64,000 nucleotides of DNA from Strigamia acuminata (GCA_949358305.1 OX442315.1:28794427-28858426); one strand, 5' to 3'; shown: positions 1 to 15,000, counted from the first letter of the stretch. Numbers and translations: made by a program. Notes: generated by a model from the letters alone, not told the origin.

Positions 1-3000
1 AGGATCAAGTTGGAAGAATGTGTTTAGACATTATTATTCTTTCTTTCTGTTATCACTTTGTAAATATTTCAATTTCCATAGGCGCAAATAGCTTTGTTTT
101 GTTCGCTGGCTATAAATACAGAAAAATAATCCGATGGGAAAAGGGAAGTTTGTTTTAGTTATTGATTGCTTTTTGTTCTAATGAGGGCGCTGCAATTAAT
201 GGAAACGCGTGGGAGACGTGCGGGTTAATCCTCTTTAATTTTTCAAGGTTTTGCGCGCATTAAATTTGGCCAATTTAAAATCATTTCGTTGGCGCGCTTT
301 ACATTCATTAGATATTTCACTGCTAATTGGTGTGGGTAGAGAAAGAAGACAAATCCCTCTGTGTGTATGTGTGCGTTTGCTAATGGACGTCGTTAGTCAT
401 GATAGTGAGCTGAGGAGTAATATCGAGCTGGAATGACGCTAGGTCAGTTAGGTCTTGAGTCATTTAGTTTTATGTTGCCATTGAATGAGTAGTGGAATGA
501 TTGAATTTTTATTGATATGCCGTCTGGCGCTGAGTATTGGAAGGCAAATCAGTCAACTGTGTGCGCCGGATTTCATAAAGTTACTCTGCTAGTACTATAG
601 AAGAAAGAAAATCATTAAAGGGGAAAGAAGTGGGTGGGCTGGATTTAGTTTTAGACGCTTGGTGGGGGAGGGGAAATTGATTTTGATTGATTTGATTTTA
701 GAGCTTTTTTTTTTGCTTTTTTGACAGATTTACATAAAAATTTTCTTGGAAGTGTTTGATTTGACAGTTCTCTGAGCAAGAAAATTCAATTTTTGCGATG
801 TTTTTTTTTTTTTTTTCAAAATTATTAAAGAAAATTGTATTTTATTTAAATTATTGAAGAATGTCGTTTGTCGTTTGTCGCAGTTTCTGCTGCCCTATTA
901 CATTCACCTGACCTTGCAAGTTGCAAAAGGATTTTAGCAATTTATTGGCGCGAGTCAAAATTTATCTAACATGAAATTTATCCTCATCCGCCATATTGCA
1001 CATATTCATAAATCGGGATTACGCGAGGAAAAAAGTTGGTGCGCACGGTACATTCGATTCAATGTAAAGGAATTCGTGGAACCGAAGAAGCGGGAAGGGC
1101 GTGGCAACTGATAGCTCGCTAATTTGCCTTGACGCAATCACATGGTTCCTCTTGAGACGTGTGTCTCGAGGACCCAACAAGAAACAGTGGATTGGCATTT
1201 GTAACCATGACAACCGAGGAAACTCTGCACCCAGGGGGCAAAGCCAAAGATCAATGTCTTGCGAATGTCTTGCATTTGAAGACGTTCGTCTTAAAGCTCC
1301 AAACACTCGAGTATAAATATTGCAAGACTTCAACAGCCTTGAAATGGACACCAAAGCACGACACTTAGAAACACTTAAATTTTACATCCTCCATACATAT
1401 ATAACAAAAAATATAAAAAGTAAATTAATTGCTGCTCCAAACTAATCTTCCAGCACTCACTTGACAAACGACAATCACTTTGAAACATTTTTTTTTCGCC
1501 CTCATTTTTTGTTGGGGAAGTTCCTCGAAAGTGTAGGGCGGGGTTAAAAATAGAAATAAGATAGAAAGGAAATAGAGGGGAAGAGGAGCTTAACCCCCTG
1601 TAGAAGCGTCTCAATTAAAAAAGGATTTTAAGGAAAGTGAAGGAGGTTTCAAATAGACCAATAAATTTGAGATGTTAGACAAGTTGTCTCCTTTTTTTGG
1701 CTGATTTTCTTTTTTTTTTGAGGGTTTTTAAAAGAAAGTTTAAGCTGTTATTTTAAAATTTTTACTTTATGGGTTTTTGTTTTGCCAAATTTGAAACCAG
1801 GCTCGTTATGTTACTAAATATATTGAAGAAACAGGAGGGGGAAATAGAAAAAAGTAAAAATATTTACGATTGTAGCATGTGTTGGCCATTTGTAAATATA
1901 GAGACGAAGAAAAAGTTGAAAAGGTCTTTGTAGTTATGGCGTAATCTGGGGAAGAAATGACTTCAATCATAAAAGTGAAGTTGAACTGTAGAAGTCAAAA
2001 CGTGATTGAGTTTAGAAAGTGAGTTTTTAGTTAGCATTCTGTCTGCGCGGTGGCGTGGCATTCGATAGCAACCAATGGCGCCGTTGGTTATCAGCTGCAC
2101 TTGAGCTTATCGCCGGCTGCCAGAAGAAATAAATGGCTGTAAATACACGCTGGACCCTCTGGGAAAGGGACGTCGACTTTCTCATCAGCTCACGACCCTT
2201 CTCGCTACTTAACCTCGCCGTACAAGATGACACGTGCCACTTAATGGGCGAGGCTAACTACAGGGCTAAATGCAACTCATTTCACGCAAATTTAGCCCGA
2301 AAATTGTTTTCGAACTTCTCTTTATTAAATCCACTAAGCTTGTCAATAAAAATATTTTTTCGTCTTCGGAAAGACCAAATATCGCGAGATTTGCACTCTG
2401 GTGACAAATTTCTGCTTTGTTGAAAGGATTTTTTTTTTTTGGTCACTACCACTGCAATTTGTCAGGCTTTGACTTGTGCAATTGGAATATTTTTTTTGTG
2501 TTTTTATATTTTTAAATTTAGGGGCATGATAGGGGGTCTGCGAGTTCATTGGCCGTAGGGTGCGCACGAGTTTGGTAACTTGAAATCTGCTTAAGTAATT
2601 AGACCTAATTGGTATGCATGAGGAAAGTATGGATGATGATGATGCGTTTTGTAGGAGAGGAGACATTTTGAATTTTGTTTTTAATCGACTTTTTTTTTTT
2701 TCTGAATTTGGATTTTCAGGGTTGTGGTGATGCCATGTTCTTTTGTTCGTTGCAAATTGAAAATTTTTAGCAAGCAGGAAATGAAGGGATGTGGAAAAAA
2801 AATGTGTGATTATCTGCGAGTAATCTGAAAAGAGAAAAGAGGGGATTTTATTAGAAATCTGTGAAGCAAGAAACAAAATAAAAAAAAAATATGGACGAAA
2901 TAAAGAGTTTGAGGAATTCACGTTCGAAGGTGTATTGTAGCGAAGCGCACAAAATTAATATGCGGGGGTGAGAAAAATATGGGTAGTCAAACATCACATT

Positions 3001-3976
3001 TCATGGCTCAACTAATATTTGCTGTAAATATTTAAGGATGGTGGCCGTTCTGACAGCTTGTTTCACGAGTACATATAAATTGTTAGGGGAAAAATGGCCG
3101 TGAGAAACCTCGAAATTGGATTTAAGTTTTAAGTTCCGGGCAAAAGATAAACAAACGTCCACATTTTAAATTTCGCAGACTCTATTTGGAATCTCTCTAC
3201 ACACAGGGGTGGAGAAACCAAATATGGGGAAATTGAATAAAACACAAGTTGTAATTGAGGTGAACTGGCAGATCTGTTTAGTCAAATGGCGGCCATTAAA
3301 AAAAATTGCCGCGTGCTGCTCCAGGCAATGAACATTATCCTCTTCCTCGTCCTCCATATTGCTGTGTGTAAGAGGGGGAGAAAAATTTCACTTTTTGCCA
3401 AAACCAAACTCGACCGTAGTAATATTTACATTATTTAGCAGTGCAATTGTAGCCAAGAAGTTTCGCATAATACATTTAATTAGATGAATTGTTGTTGTAC
3501 GAACCTTAAGGGACTGGCCCTCTCCGAATTCCCGTAAAAAGAGCCACCCGATACGAACTTTGTGACGTTTATAAGTCACTTGAGACAAGTGAGGTGCGCA
3601 GATTAGACCACACTGCGCGATTTCCATCATTTTTTTGTGCGCACTGCGCTATATTGTTGTTGGTTTTATTGCTTTCATAAAATGTCACGTTTGGCAAGTA
3701 AGCGCCAATTTACTGCCTCGTGTTGTCCGTTAATGATGTTAATTAAGTGACCGATACTCCAATTTCGATTGTGTTCCTAATTGCAACTTACCAAAAATGG
3801 TCCGTCGGATTATTGTCATAATAATTTGGGTTTAATTCGAACCGCTTTGAAAAGAATGGGTTTATGTCGTCATGGCAACTTAAAGGTAGTCGGTGGGACA
3901 TCGGTGGTTTGGATTTTCAATAATTTTTTTTTTTTTTTTTTAGAATACTGATAATAGTGTTGTATAATGGCATGCG

Positions 3977-3990
3977 GTTGTTATGGCAAC
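3977..3990. promoter_or_regulatory. X-box (RFX-like) palindrome
   Basis: The 14 bases GTTGTTATGGCAAC fit the RFX X-box pattern RYYNYY-N2-RRNRAC on both half-sites. It lies in the gene-free region about 8 kb upstream of the prickle start. Function is not shown by sequence; such a motif can occur by chance. Confidence 0.25.
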
Positions 3991-6918
3991 TGCTGGCGCT
4001 GTGCTGTGCATGGCGGATAACCAATTGAGATAAAAGAGTGGCCATTTGGAACGTGGTCAGAATTTGTCCACACTCATCTCGGGATAATTATGGGTCGGCT
4101 GCGACAGTCTTGCGAAATTATAGTCAATTAATCACGTGACTTGGATTAGTAATCAGCCGTGACAAACAGTGGTTTTAATAACCGCATTATTGCGACACGT
4201 TAGTGTAAAGGGTTGACGACTGAAGTAAGATACAATGTTGTGTGTCGATACAACCTGTTTTCTTGATGATTTTTGCCATCAACTCCATCTGGCGGGTAAT
4301 TGAGAAATCAGGTGGCTCTTAATTAATTTTTTCTCCTTCAATTTGCTCGTGGAATTGGCTCCCTAATTAACTTAAAACAAGTATTTCGTTCGTGTCTTGA
4401 CATGGGGAAAAAAATATGTGACTTTTATTTTGTATTTATTTATACGAATCAAAATGGGTTTTTTTTTTTTGGGTTCGTTGGATTTATTGTTCGTGCAGAA
4501 ACAAGTGATTGTAAATTAGAAATCAATTTTTTTTTCGAGGGTCTGAAAAACTGTTGTATCGATGGATATATTTATAGCCAGGATGGGATAGGAGGGTTGA
4601 AAAGGTTATTTTTTATGCTGAACACGCCACAATCCACGTTGGTTTACCCTTCTGGATATTCTTTTTAGGTTTCATGAAAAGCCACAGGGAGGACGTTTGA
4701 TGGATGAAGCTATTTTTTATATTTTTACTTCTTTTTTAAGGACCATTGAGTTTTGAAGCCGCTTTTTTATATTAAAAAAAAATAAAATAAGCTTTTGATT
4801 AATTTGGACATGAATGCTCATTGATTAAAAATATTATTTTTTGTTATTTTTTTATTTTCTTGGACGCGGTTCACTCGTTTTTGCAAAAAAAAAGTGAATT
4901 TTTGAACGTTGGGTGCCTTGGAGGTCTTAAAAGCAAAGTTAAGTTGATAGATTAGCCAGCCATTTGTGAGTGATGATTTAAGTCTCAACAATAGTTCATG
5001 CTTCGCAAACCAACCACGTGATGAAACGTCGGGTGAAACGCCATTTCCCTAGTGTTGGATTTGGTAATCTGCTGCATCCATCATCACATTTGCATCATGG
5101 GAAAGGCGAGGGAGAAGTGAGGCTCTCGCTCGCCTGGCACATGCCATATTTCACGCTTCATTTGCTAATATCACCTGGCAGTATGCTTGATTTATAATTG
5201 CCATTAAAAATAACTGGGTGAGTTTAAATTTGAATAAATAAAAGTGGCGGATCGGACGGATATTTGTGCGTACACGATTTATTCGTTGCGAGACTGTAAA
5301 TCGTGACAGAAAAGTGGGTGTGGGTGTTTTTGTCACGTGACAAGACAGGGGCATTGTAATTTGCGATAATTGCCATTTGTATCTGGAGATGGTGGTCGTA
5401 AAATGGTGAGGGAACGCAGCTGCGACTCCCCGGTGGACGCTGCGACGTCGTAAAAACAAGTGGACAACACATAAAAGAGGAAGAGGACAGATGGACTTGA
5501 AATTAAACAGATTTATTTTGATCGAGGATTTTTAATTTGGCTTTCGGACGGAGAAAGAAGAGACCGGAAGTTAAATTAAAGGGATAAAATAACGCTCCTT
5601 TTTCGGCTTTTTTTATGGGTCGTTGACTCGAGATATATATAAGAAAAAAATTCAAAGTTAGTTGCCAAGTGTGTAGTTTACACCCTCGTTTTACGTGTGA
5701 TTTCGTTTTTATGAATGGCCCTTTATTTCCGGATGAGTGGCGGAAGTGGAGCGGAGCGCGACACTTTTGACACCAACATTGAATGGTCCCCCGTGAAAAA
5801 TGGCGGACCGACTGGAATTCAATTTGGTACCAAATAGCCCATTGCGCGCGCATTCATTATCCCCTAAAGGACTCGACGTCGCCTCCCTTCTCACCTTCGC
5901 CCCAGCGCTCGAGTAGATGCTAAACGATAGTCGACATTCACGGCTCCCTCGTGTATTCCTTTCCAACTTTTCTTCCTGTTTTTCACGCCAAGTTTGCGAG
6001 GTTTTGAAACGAAAAGTTGCAGCAAAAGAAATGAGATTATTCAGCAGCTAACTTTATAATTTATTCTTTAATCTTTCTTTGCTTCGCGGGGTATGTACAA
6101 TCGTCCTGAGAGTTGGGATTATTTCTTTCGTAGCTCTGTTTAAACTGCAGAACTCTGTCTTGAAACATTGTGTCAGCAATTCACCCATAAACATAACAGA
6201 ACGCATTTTCTAGGTAATTAAGGTTGACTTTTTTATTATGATCAAGGAAAATTGATTTTAGTAATTTTGTTAGTGTAATTTATTTTAATTTATTTCGTTT
6301 GATGACGGTGCTGCAGCAAAGCTCTTGGGAAACTTTCAATCTCTTCGTCTTAGCTAAACTGATATCTTTTGGATCTTAAGTATGTTTTGGCTGGCGAATG
6401 TTCTCATGGATCAGATGCTTGTTGGTTTTTTTTTTTTTTAGTTAATCTGTTGTGAGTTTTACTGCTGTTTTACTATTTTTATGGAGTAATGTATACAGTA
6501 GAGAAGAGCACGAATTTATCCCATGTGGTTCAAAAATACATTGAAATTATATTGCAATGTGTTGCAGTGTACAGTATTTTGATATGCATTAAGTTTCACG
6601 AGAATGCATTTTATATTTGTCAATATGAATGCATTTTCAAATGTATTTTGGATAGCCTTAAGTGAAAAGCAATATATTGTAAAATATATTTTTGAATCCT
6701 ATGGGTATGTTATGGAAAACAGAGTTTATGAAAAATGCGACTTAATTAAAATACAATTTGTTTTGTTTTGGGTTTACTGCTTCTTAATTCCACACGAGAA
6801 TTCAGTTCGTCGTTTAATTAGATGTAAAACTCAGATAACTTTTACAAGTATATAATTATTTTTGAATTTTATTTCTTTCGAATCTTTCAAATGATAAATT
6901 AATTACCTTTTAATTTCA

Positions 6919-7391
6919 TTTTAAAGGTCATAGGAAGAGAAATGAAAAATTTCTCTAATTTGCTTGAAATAACCTTTAAAAGGTTATTACACGGTATTGT
7001 GCAGCTGTGGAATGCCAAAATTCATCAAAAAGTGACAAAAATATCTATTTTTGTAGCTAAAGATTTTGATGTAACATCAACTTTGTAGCTATAAACATCG
7101 ATTTTATAGCTAAAAACATACATGGAACCTCAGATGTAGTTAAAACATGCAAATCACCATCTCCTTCGTCACTATCACATAATAAAAACATGCTAAAATT
7201 GCGAATTTGTGCTTAAATTCACCTGCTTGTTTGTCATCGATGACCTATAAATAACGCCAACTAGTGACAGTATTTATAAACTTAAATAACACCCCGTAAG
7301 TTTGGCAGTTAAAAATGTTACATATCCTTTTTTCAGGTTATTTTAAAGAGATTAGAGAAATTTTTTATTTCTCTTCTTATGACTTTTAAAA
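6919..7391. mobile_element. Non-autonomous DNA element (MITE-like) with about 65-bp terminal inverted repeats
   Basis: The left arm (6919-6983) begins TTTTAAAGGTCATAGGAAGA. It is matched by the reverse complement of the right arm (7391 back to 7326), which begins TTTTAAAAGTCATAAGAAGA, and the match continues for about 65 bases with scattered mismatches. The interior of about 340 bases has no coding capacity. No target-site duplication is obvious next to the arms, so the family cannot be assigned. It sits upstream of prickle. Confidence 0.75.
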
Positions 7392-10300
7392 CTGCCATAT
7401 TTTATTTTTATTTTTATTTTTTCGCTTTTCAAGATGACTAAGATGGTTAGTAAATTGAGTTTTCTGCATTAAAAAATGGAGTGCTTTAAAAAAAATTAAA
7501 CCTTAACTTTAATAGGGCAATTAAATTTAGATTGGAGATTAGAAAAAGAAAAAAAAAAGAAACTCGAGCCGGGATCGCAGTAAAATGAATTGGTAATTTG
7601 TAGGTGTCAATTTTAATTTTGCGCTCAATCCGTGCAGAAATAATATCTCAAAATGGCTTCTCATCTTGATGATGAAATATTTTCCTCCTAGGTTCTTTTT
7701 TATCTTTACACACTTAACCCTATCTCAAAGTTAAATGACTCGAACTATGAGCTTACCTAATTACCGGAAGCGAGGCAATAAATTTGGAAACCTGTGCCAT
7801 CTGGTGGCAGGTGTTTGGAGTTAGATTCGGAATGTGGCTCAAGTTTAGTAAAATTAAGTGAAATTACAACGAACGGATAAGTCTAAGTGGATTATAATTT
7901 GTTTCGGGGAGATATATTAAAATGGGGCGGTGTTTTGAGCTAAATCGTTTGAATTATGCATGAATTTGATTGGATCTGAATTTAATAGTGAAGGGAGCTT
8001 AATCAAATTCCGAGTCGACACCTGTCACTTGGACCTATCCATTTATTCTCCATTTTCCCTCAACTTTCTCTTTTTTTCTTTTTGTGGAAAATGTCTTGTG
8101 CGAAAATAATGGTTTGTTTTGCCTCTGCGTTTTCTTTTGTTCAATAATCCAATTTGGCTGCCTGCGTTTTTATTTTTTTTTATTTTTGTGTATGGCGCAA
8201 TGGAACCAAGTTTTGTAGATATATAGAGTGGGGTTGGTGGATTGTAATTTGATTAGAAACATGGTGCAAATGTTTTTCAATATGGTGGAATGAGACGAGG
8301 GAGAAAAATGAGAAATGGAAAGAAAAAGAACAAGAATTTTTTTTTTTTTTTTGGTTGGATCTTAAAGTTTTATAACATTTTGAATTATGTATCTGGAATG
8401 AAGGGAAATGATGGTAATTTGATTTGCGGTTTGTGGAGTTTAAATTAAATAAGGAAAGCTGTTTTGAATATCGGAATAATTTGAAAGTTATTTCATTCAG
8501 TTTGGCGGAAGAGGAAGTGGAATGAAGTATATCGAATATCTGCATCTTTCAGCTGTCAATTTCAATGTGTTAAAATTTCCCACGGTTATCACTTCTATTT
8601 CAGTTTCCGAGCAACATTTCAAGTCGAAAATTGAAATTGCCTCGTACAAATTGGACTTTTTTCAAATTTTTTTGGCGATTCACTCGAGCCAATCGCGGTT
8701 TTTTCATCCACAATACGTGACTTATTGTGGATAAAAAAAAAATCGTTAATTTGTGGCTTCTGTACTTCTCCAGTCAGTCAACAACTGCACTTGTTTTCAT
8801 CCATCCATCCTAACTCCAAGCGGTTTGAGCGAAGCATTACAAATTGTGGATGATCTTCACATCTATTGATTAACACGAATTTTGCCCAACTTTTACTTTC
8901 CTTTCCCCATAGGCAAGTTGGCGGTGAAACCTTTCCTGGTGAGAAAAGTGGCAGGAACGTCGATCAAGAGTGTAGAGTTAATTAAAAGTAGAAATAAAGG
9001 ATTTGGAATGTGGCAGTTGTGAACAAGAGAAATGCGCCAAATAGATTACACGACAAGCGAGGAGGTCCGTGGCTCCCAACCCAACTTGAGCCATTTCGGT
9101 CACGTTATTGCGTTGTCATTGAAATGAATAACAAGTAGCCATCTGCTTCCACAAATGTAATTCACCATTTCACCTCTAATTTATTACCTAGTGGACTCTG
9201 GCCTAATTGGGTCCATTAATCCTGACATATTTAAACAACCATCATTATAAACCATTATGCTATACATACGCCATCCGACAAGTCGAATTAATTTCTTTAT
9301 AGCTTTCGTGTCGAGGTAGATTGCAACGAGGATTATTTGATTCCTCCCAAGTGCCATTCCGGCAATTATTCGGTTCTTTTTTTAACCAATCGGATCCGCA
9401 TGACATGAATGATCGTTCATTTTTGAAACCCCCTATTGCGAGGTATTACTTGGTATAAATTTAGTACCATTCGCACTCGCTGGAAGGCGATCGCCAACAG
9501 GGATTCTCACGACTAAGACGTACGATAGACCTGCGGAAATGTTTTATTACGCACTTTCCCCTGAACTGTCAAAGCAGGATAGGGTTATGTGCCACTGTAA
9601 CGTGAGAAATGATGCACTAGTAAAAATGAAACGTGCTTTATGAATAATTGCAAGCAAATGAGCGTTTATTTTTGTTTATTATTTTATATTTGATAATTTT
9701 TTTTTTTTTGGTCGACCAACAGGGTTTTCATGTTTTCCATAATTTATTTCTGTCGGCCACAACAGAAGTTGGGGTCATAAAGAGGGAGTGACATGGTTTT
9801 ATGTGACACTGTTAAGAAAGTATAAATGTGGCAAGTGGTGAGTTTTTGGCTGGGGAAAGAGAATATGCCTTTTGTGTTTATATGACATATAGCTGACCAT
9901 AGCCCTGCCTGTTAAGTGCAACTCGGTGTCAGCAAAAGTGCAGGAGAGAAAAACGTGACCGACACGAACGTGGGTTTTGATTGAATGGGTTTTTTTTTCT
10001 TTCTTAGAATAAATGGAGGGCATGAAAATATTTACTTGGGCTTTTATTTTTTTTTTATACTTTTTAGAGTTTTGGTTGTTCACTTTTAAATGGAAAATAA
10101 AATTGGTCGATATTTGGGCAGAAATCAATCCTTATTCGATTTTCCTGAACCAAGTAATCGAAATAAGTGGGGTTGTAGACACCTTATAAATCATGTTTTG
10201 TGTTTGGGTTATTTACACTCAGGGTTAGTCGCCTATAATTTATAACAGGCGTGGATTACCCACGGAGCGAACATGCAGACCCACCAAAGTTGTAAAAGTT

Positions 10301-12032
10301 TCATCATTTGAGCTGTTAATTTAGACTGACAGTGTAATTCCAACGAGCGAGAAAGTTCTGAGATAAAAAAATAAAAGAAAATGAATAAAAGAGTGTAAAA
10401 AAAGAATTTAAAAAATATGAGAGCAATGAATTTTGTTTGATATGTGGAGGATCCCAAGCCTAAGGCGCTACTTATGAATAGTAAAGAGGCGCAAGAATTT
10501 GTGATCATAAATATTCAAATAAGTTTATTATGTATACTTCAAAGTAAATTCATGAATCGAATAAAATGCGATTAAATGTGTTTATTGTCTTCAGGCATGT
10601 AATTTTTGTGATTGTTTTTTTTTTTTGTTTTTTTTTTTTTTTAATGCAGAATATTATTTAGACCGATTTAAAAATAAATTTTAAAAATAAAATAAAAATA
10701 AAAATAATCACATTTTTTAAAAAAATTTTTTTGTTGTGGAAAGAATTTTTTGAAATTTCTCAAATAAATCATTCCAGGTTTAATTAATTTCAAAAAAAAA
10801 TGTGAAAAATTTAAAAATAGAATGGAATCAAAATTTTTTCCTGGGAAATAAATTTTAGACCTAATTAAAGAGTTAGTAGAATAAAAAGATTAATCCTAAA
10901 ATTTAGGCTAAATTCGAATGTCCTAATTGTTCTTGACGTGTTGTTATTGTTTTTATTACAATTTTTTTTTTGGTCTGAATTACCTAATAATACAATTCGA
11001 GGTTGATTTGATCAACGTGTCAACATGTCTGCCAATTCGAACGAGTGTTTAGAGATAAAAATCAGTTTGGTGAGGAGTCGGTTGGGAGTAGGGAGCGTTG
11101 TCTTTATGGCGCTGTAGTGATGGGCCATCCACCGCGGGCTATGGAATAATTGACCTTGAGTTGAGAGGGGCCCATGTACTTTGCGCTGCGTTTGTCGTCA
11201 TGGAAACCAATTGGATGCAAATCCAATGTCTCAACTCAACGAAGGGGTCAGCGGCTTATCTCTTTAATTTTAATCAAAATGTATTCAACTGCCAAACTTG
11301 TCGACATTTTATTCACACTACAACTTCTTTGCAAATAGATTATTTCAGTTTTAATGAATGATGACTTGGAATTGACCAATTTAGCAAATTGCCTGCATTC
11401 AACCGAATCAGGTTATGAATATTTTTAGTCTCTACTCTGGAAATTTATTTTTAATATCACTGGTTTGTTTACACTGGATTTTAGCGTCAATTACAGACTA
11501 AAACACCAATCCAGCCTCACTAATTTACATTTGCATTTATTTTTCCTCGTGGAAATCTAAAAAAAAGCATTCAAAACCTATAATTTGTTTTGTTCTTTCA
11601 ACAATATTAAAAAAAAATCCGCAACACACAACAGGAAACGATATTTTTATTAAATTTTTGAAACGAGCGAATTTTAGCGATGAAAACTGATGAAAAGACG
11701 AAATGAAACGAAAACAAAGTGATTTTTATTTGCAAAACATCCATATTGATTGATTTTACCTTGGAAACACCAGCTTAATGTTCCCTATAACTTAGTTTAG
11801 GCGGGGCCTAAGTTGGCTTGCTTTGGTTTTCTACTCTGTAGCCCCCGAAGGCTTGAAAATAAATACAACATGTCATTATTTTAGCTCCAATTGCACCTTG
11901 AACCCCCTTGAGACAAGCAGTGAACTCTTCACAATGTTTGAGTCCACTTTTTGAGGACAAACGTGCACGTTGAAAAAGTTGTTGTGAATTGCTGTTGACC
12001 ACAGGGTCAAATCGGATGTGATTAGAGTGAAG

Positions 12033-15000
12033 ATGTTGAGGAGGAATTTGCAACAGCATCAACAACATGTGGCGGCCAACACCAAGACATTTATGTGCAA
12101 ACAGAAACAGTGGTGGAAAGTTTGTTGGGTTTATGGAGACCAATACAAAGTGTACCGGCAGACTTATGCCAGGAAACAAACGATTGCGTGCCAGACGACT
12201 TTTACAATGGAAAAAGTTACGCATAACGTAGATTTAGATATGTGAGTATTGTTTTGCTTTATCGATTCGGTAAATCGGTTGACCAAGTGATCTTGATTCT
12301 TGATCTGAATCCAGCGGGAAAAAAAATCGATCGCAAATCGGTCAGTAGCGTTTTTAAATGAGGCGAACAATGCGTGAGAATTGGCAATATTTTTATTCCA
12401 TTTTTTTTTCTGTCGGGGATGGTTTCGTGTGATGTGAATAATTAGCCCACGTGCTGTTAATTTTCTCATAAATTTTGGGATTTAGCGTTCGGTTGGGGGC
12501 GCCATTTTAGTTTTTTGTTTTCTTTTCGGAGGGGATGTTGGGGAAGAGATAAATAAATTGAGTGTGAGATGGTGAGAAAATTCCCAACTTGTTGTATTCA
12601 AAATGACACACCTGAAATAACCGGAAAACTGACGTCATTAGCATTAAATCACTGACCCTTATCGGCCATATTGGATTTTTATTTTTTAACCTTAAAAAAA
12701 AATTAATTTAAAAAAGAAAAATAGGTTAAAACATTAACTAAAAAAAAAAAATTTTATTTATAGATGTAGTTTATCATTTATCAATTTTTAATTTACTAAA
12801 TTGTTTCGTATTTATTTCTTTTTCGCAGGAAAATCTGTCGCAATTGTAAATGTTCACGCGAGGATCATGGGATTATGACTGGAATCCAATCGTCGATGGA
12901 TACTGAAAGAATATTGACCAAAATGACGAATCCCGTGGGAAACAGCGAAGTCGGACAACGCCATTCGCAATCGGACGACGACAGCGGATGTGCTTTGGAG
13001 GAGTACACGTGGGTGCCGCCAGGACTCAAATCGGAACAGGTCGGCCATATTGGATTTTATTTAATTTCCTTTTTATCCAACCTAAGAGGGTTGAGCCACG
13101 GGGCAAAGGTGTGTCTGCATTCCACGGTCCAACACACCTGCCCCACACTACCCTTAATTGCACTTCCCCCCTCAGGGATAAGATGACCCAAACATGAGTT
13201 CCTCAGTTCCTCTACTCCATTTTTTATTTTTACTTGTTTCGAAATTGATTCTTGTAAAGTTGGACAAATTGTCGTGGAATTTGAAAAATGTCTAGGGGGG
13301 GAAGAAAGACGTTTCTTTATCGTAGGAAAAATGACTTGCAACCATTTTACATTCAGAAATCCTGCTGTATCATTAAAAGATAGAAAAAAATTTGGGAAAA
13401 CTAAATGGTAAATTAAATTATTTTTTTTTAATTTTTAAATTTTTTTTTTTTTTTTGGTTTGTGATTGAGTGGACCGGGTTCAAAGCTCGACGGTGTTTTT
13501 TTCTTCTTTTTTCTTGTTGCTTTTTCTTGGTTAATTGAATAAAAGTGTTAGTTTGTAATCAATTGGTACTACGGCGGTTGTTTAGCAGTATAAAGGATCT
13601 ATCATGGCGTCCATTTTGTGTGGGCGAAGGAAGACTTCATTTCCTTGGTATTAGACTCCTGGGGAGTTGAACTGGTGCTGAAAGATTCATGGAACCTCTT
13701 TTTCCAACATCAAAGGAGGAAAAATTGCACACTAATTTGCATTATTTCAACCATGTTCCATTTTTTTTTCTCTTATTTATGTTTATTTAGCGTTTTTTGT
13801 TTTTTTAATTTTTTAATTTTATTCTTTTAGGAAATATTTAAATTTAATTGATGAGACGAACTTGGTTATGTAAAGAGTAAAGAGGGAAAAAAAATTGTTT
13901 GATGTGGTTTGCCTTTTCTCTGAATTTGTTCTTAACCTTGGTAAATGCTGTTGGCCAAAGGCTTAAATATGTGTTAATTATAGCTTAGCGTTCACCTGGT
14001 TCTTTTCGACATGACATTTTCTTCCACAAGCACACAAAGCAACTCTTGTTTTAGGAGGGAAACGACAAGGTTTCCCAGATTTTAGATCTGGATAAATAGA
14101 TTTCAATTTTTAACCAACATTTTGCAATGAAATGGAAATTTTTTTTAAAGTTTTCAACAAAAAACGAAACGAAAAACATTGAAAAACTGTGCAAATAAAA
14201 CCTAGCACCAATTTAACACGACACATACGTTAAAATGCGTTTTTGCTGCGTTTCTATTTAAAAAATCCGACAGATTTTGCACAAATTCTTGGGAAGATTT
14301 TTTTGGAAGAGTTTGTAGAATTTTTGAATGCAAAAACAAAATTGCCGAGAAAGTTTTTCCGGTGTGTAGTTTCGGCAAATGTGGAAAATGGAGCGATAAT
14401 ATGTTGAATATGTGCCATTTAATGGGATTAAATAAATGACAGAACCCGAAATGGATAGTGTCAAAGCGAGGCACGATTGATAATGTTCTGTGGATAAAGT
14501 ATTGCGTGACAAGACATGGTGTCCCTTCTCACTAAAGACAGAACAAATCCCCAGTGACGGGTGTGTGAGTTCTCAATTGAGCTTCCACCAAGGCCCAAAC
14601 GCAATTCATCAACCGCCCTCTTGTCTCCCTGACCCCAAATCAAGATGGCCATGACACCGGAAATAGAATTATTACTCGCCCACGTTCAGAAATCGCTCGA
14701 TTGGAACCATACGGCTAATTTTCTTGGTTCAACGTTGTCAGTTGTTGCGAGTTGCTATGCGGCGCACAAAGTTTGAGTTTTGTGTTGAAAGGGTTAAGCT
14801 CGCTCTCTAGTCGCTAGTCCTAGTCGCTATTCTGCATTCTGCGGCCGTGCGGGCGGGCTAAATCTAATTCCCGGCCCAGTGGATTCCCATTTCCAACTAT
14901 CGATCCATCTCTCGCGCCCAAGTCTCATTCAAATCTCGTGTAGTGAAAAGATGACAAAAGAAGATGTTTTTTCTTTCTTTTCTTTCAATTTTTATAAATT

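Larger units (their letters stand above)
1..12032. other. Gene-free region upstream of prickle (probable 5' intron or regulatory DNA)
   Basis: I see no exon with a protein-like translation on either strand. Open frames here are short, unconserved in character and often built from poly(T)-derived residues. Long T tracts on the + strand (for example near 801-814, 3925-3942, 6427-6440, 8339-8352 and 10618-10642) far outnumber A tracts of that length. Introns of the minus-strand genes further right show the mirror-image bias. This suggests, by inference, that the stretch is transcribed in the + direction as prickle 5' intron DNA or belongs to its regulatory region. The only discrete structures noted are the inverted-repeat element at 6919-7391 and an RFX X-box match at 3977-3990. 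Confidence 0.5.

Noticed and set aside
2343-2921. 192-codon antisense frame upstream of prickle
   Set aside because: Built of Ser/Asn/Lys/Phe from A/T tracts, including poly(A)-derived Lys runs; no motif or splice context.
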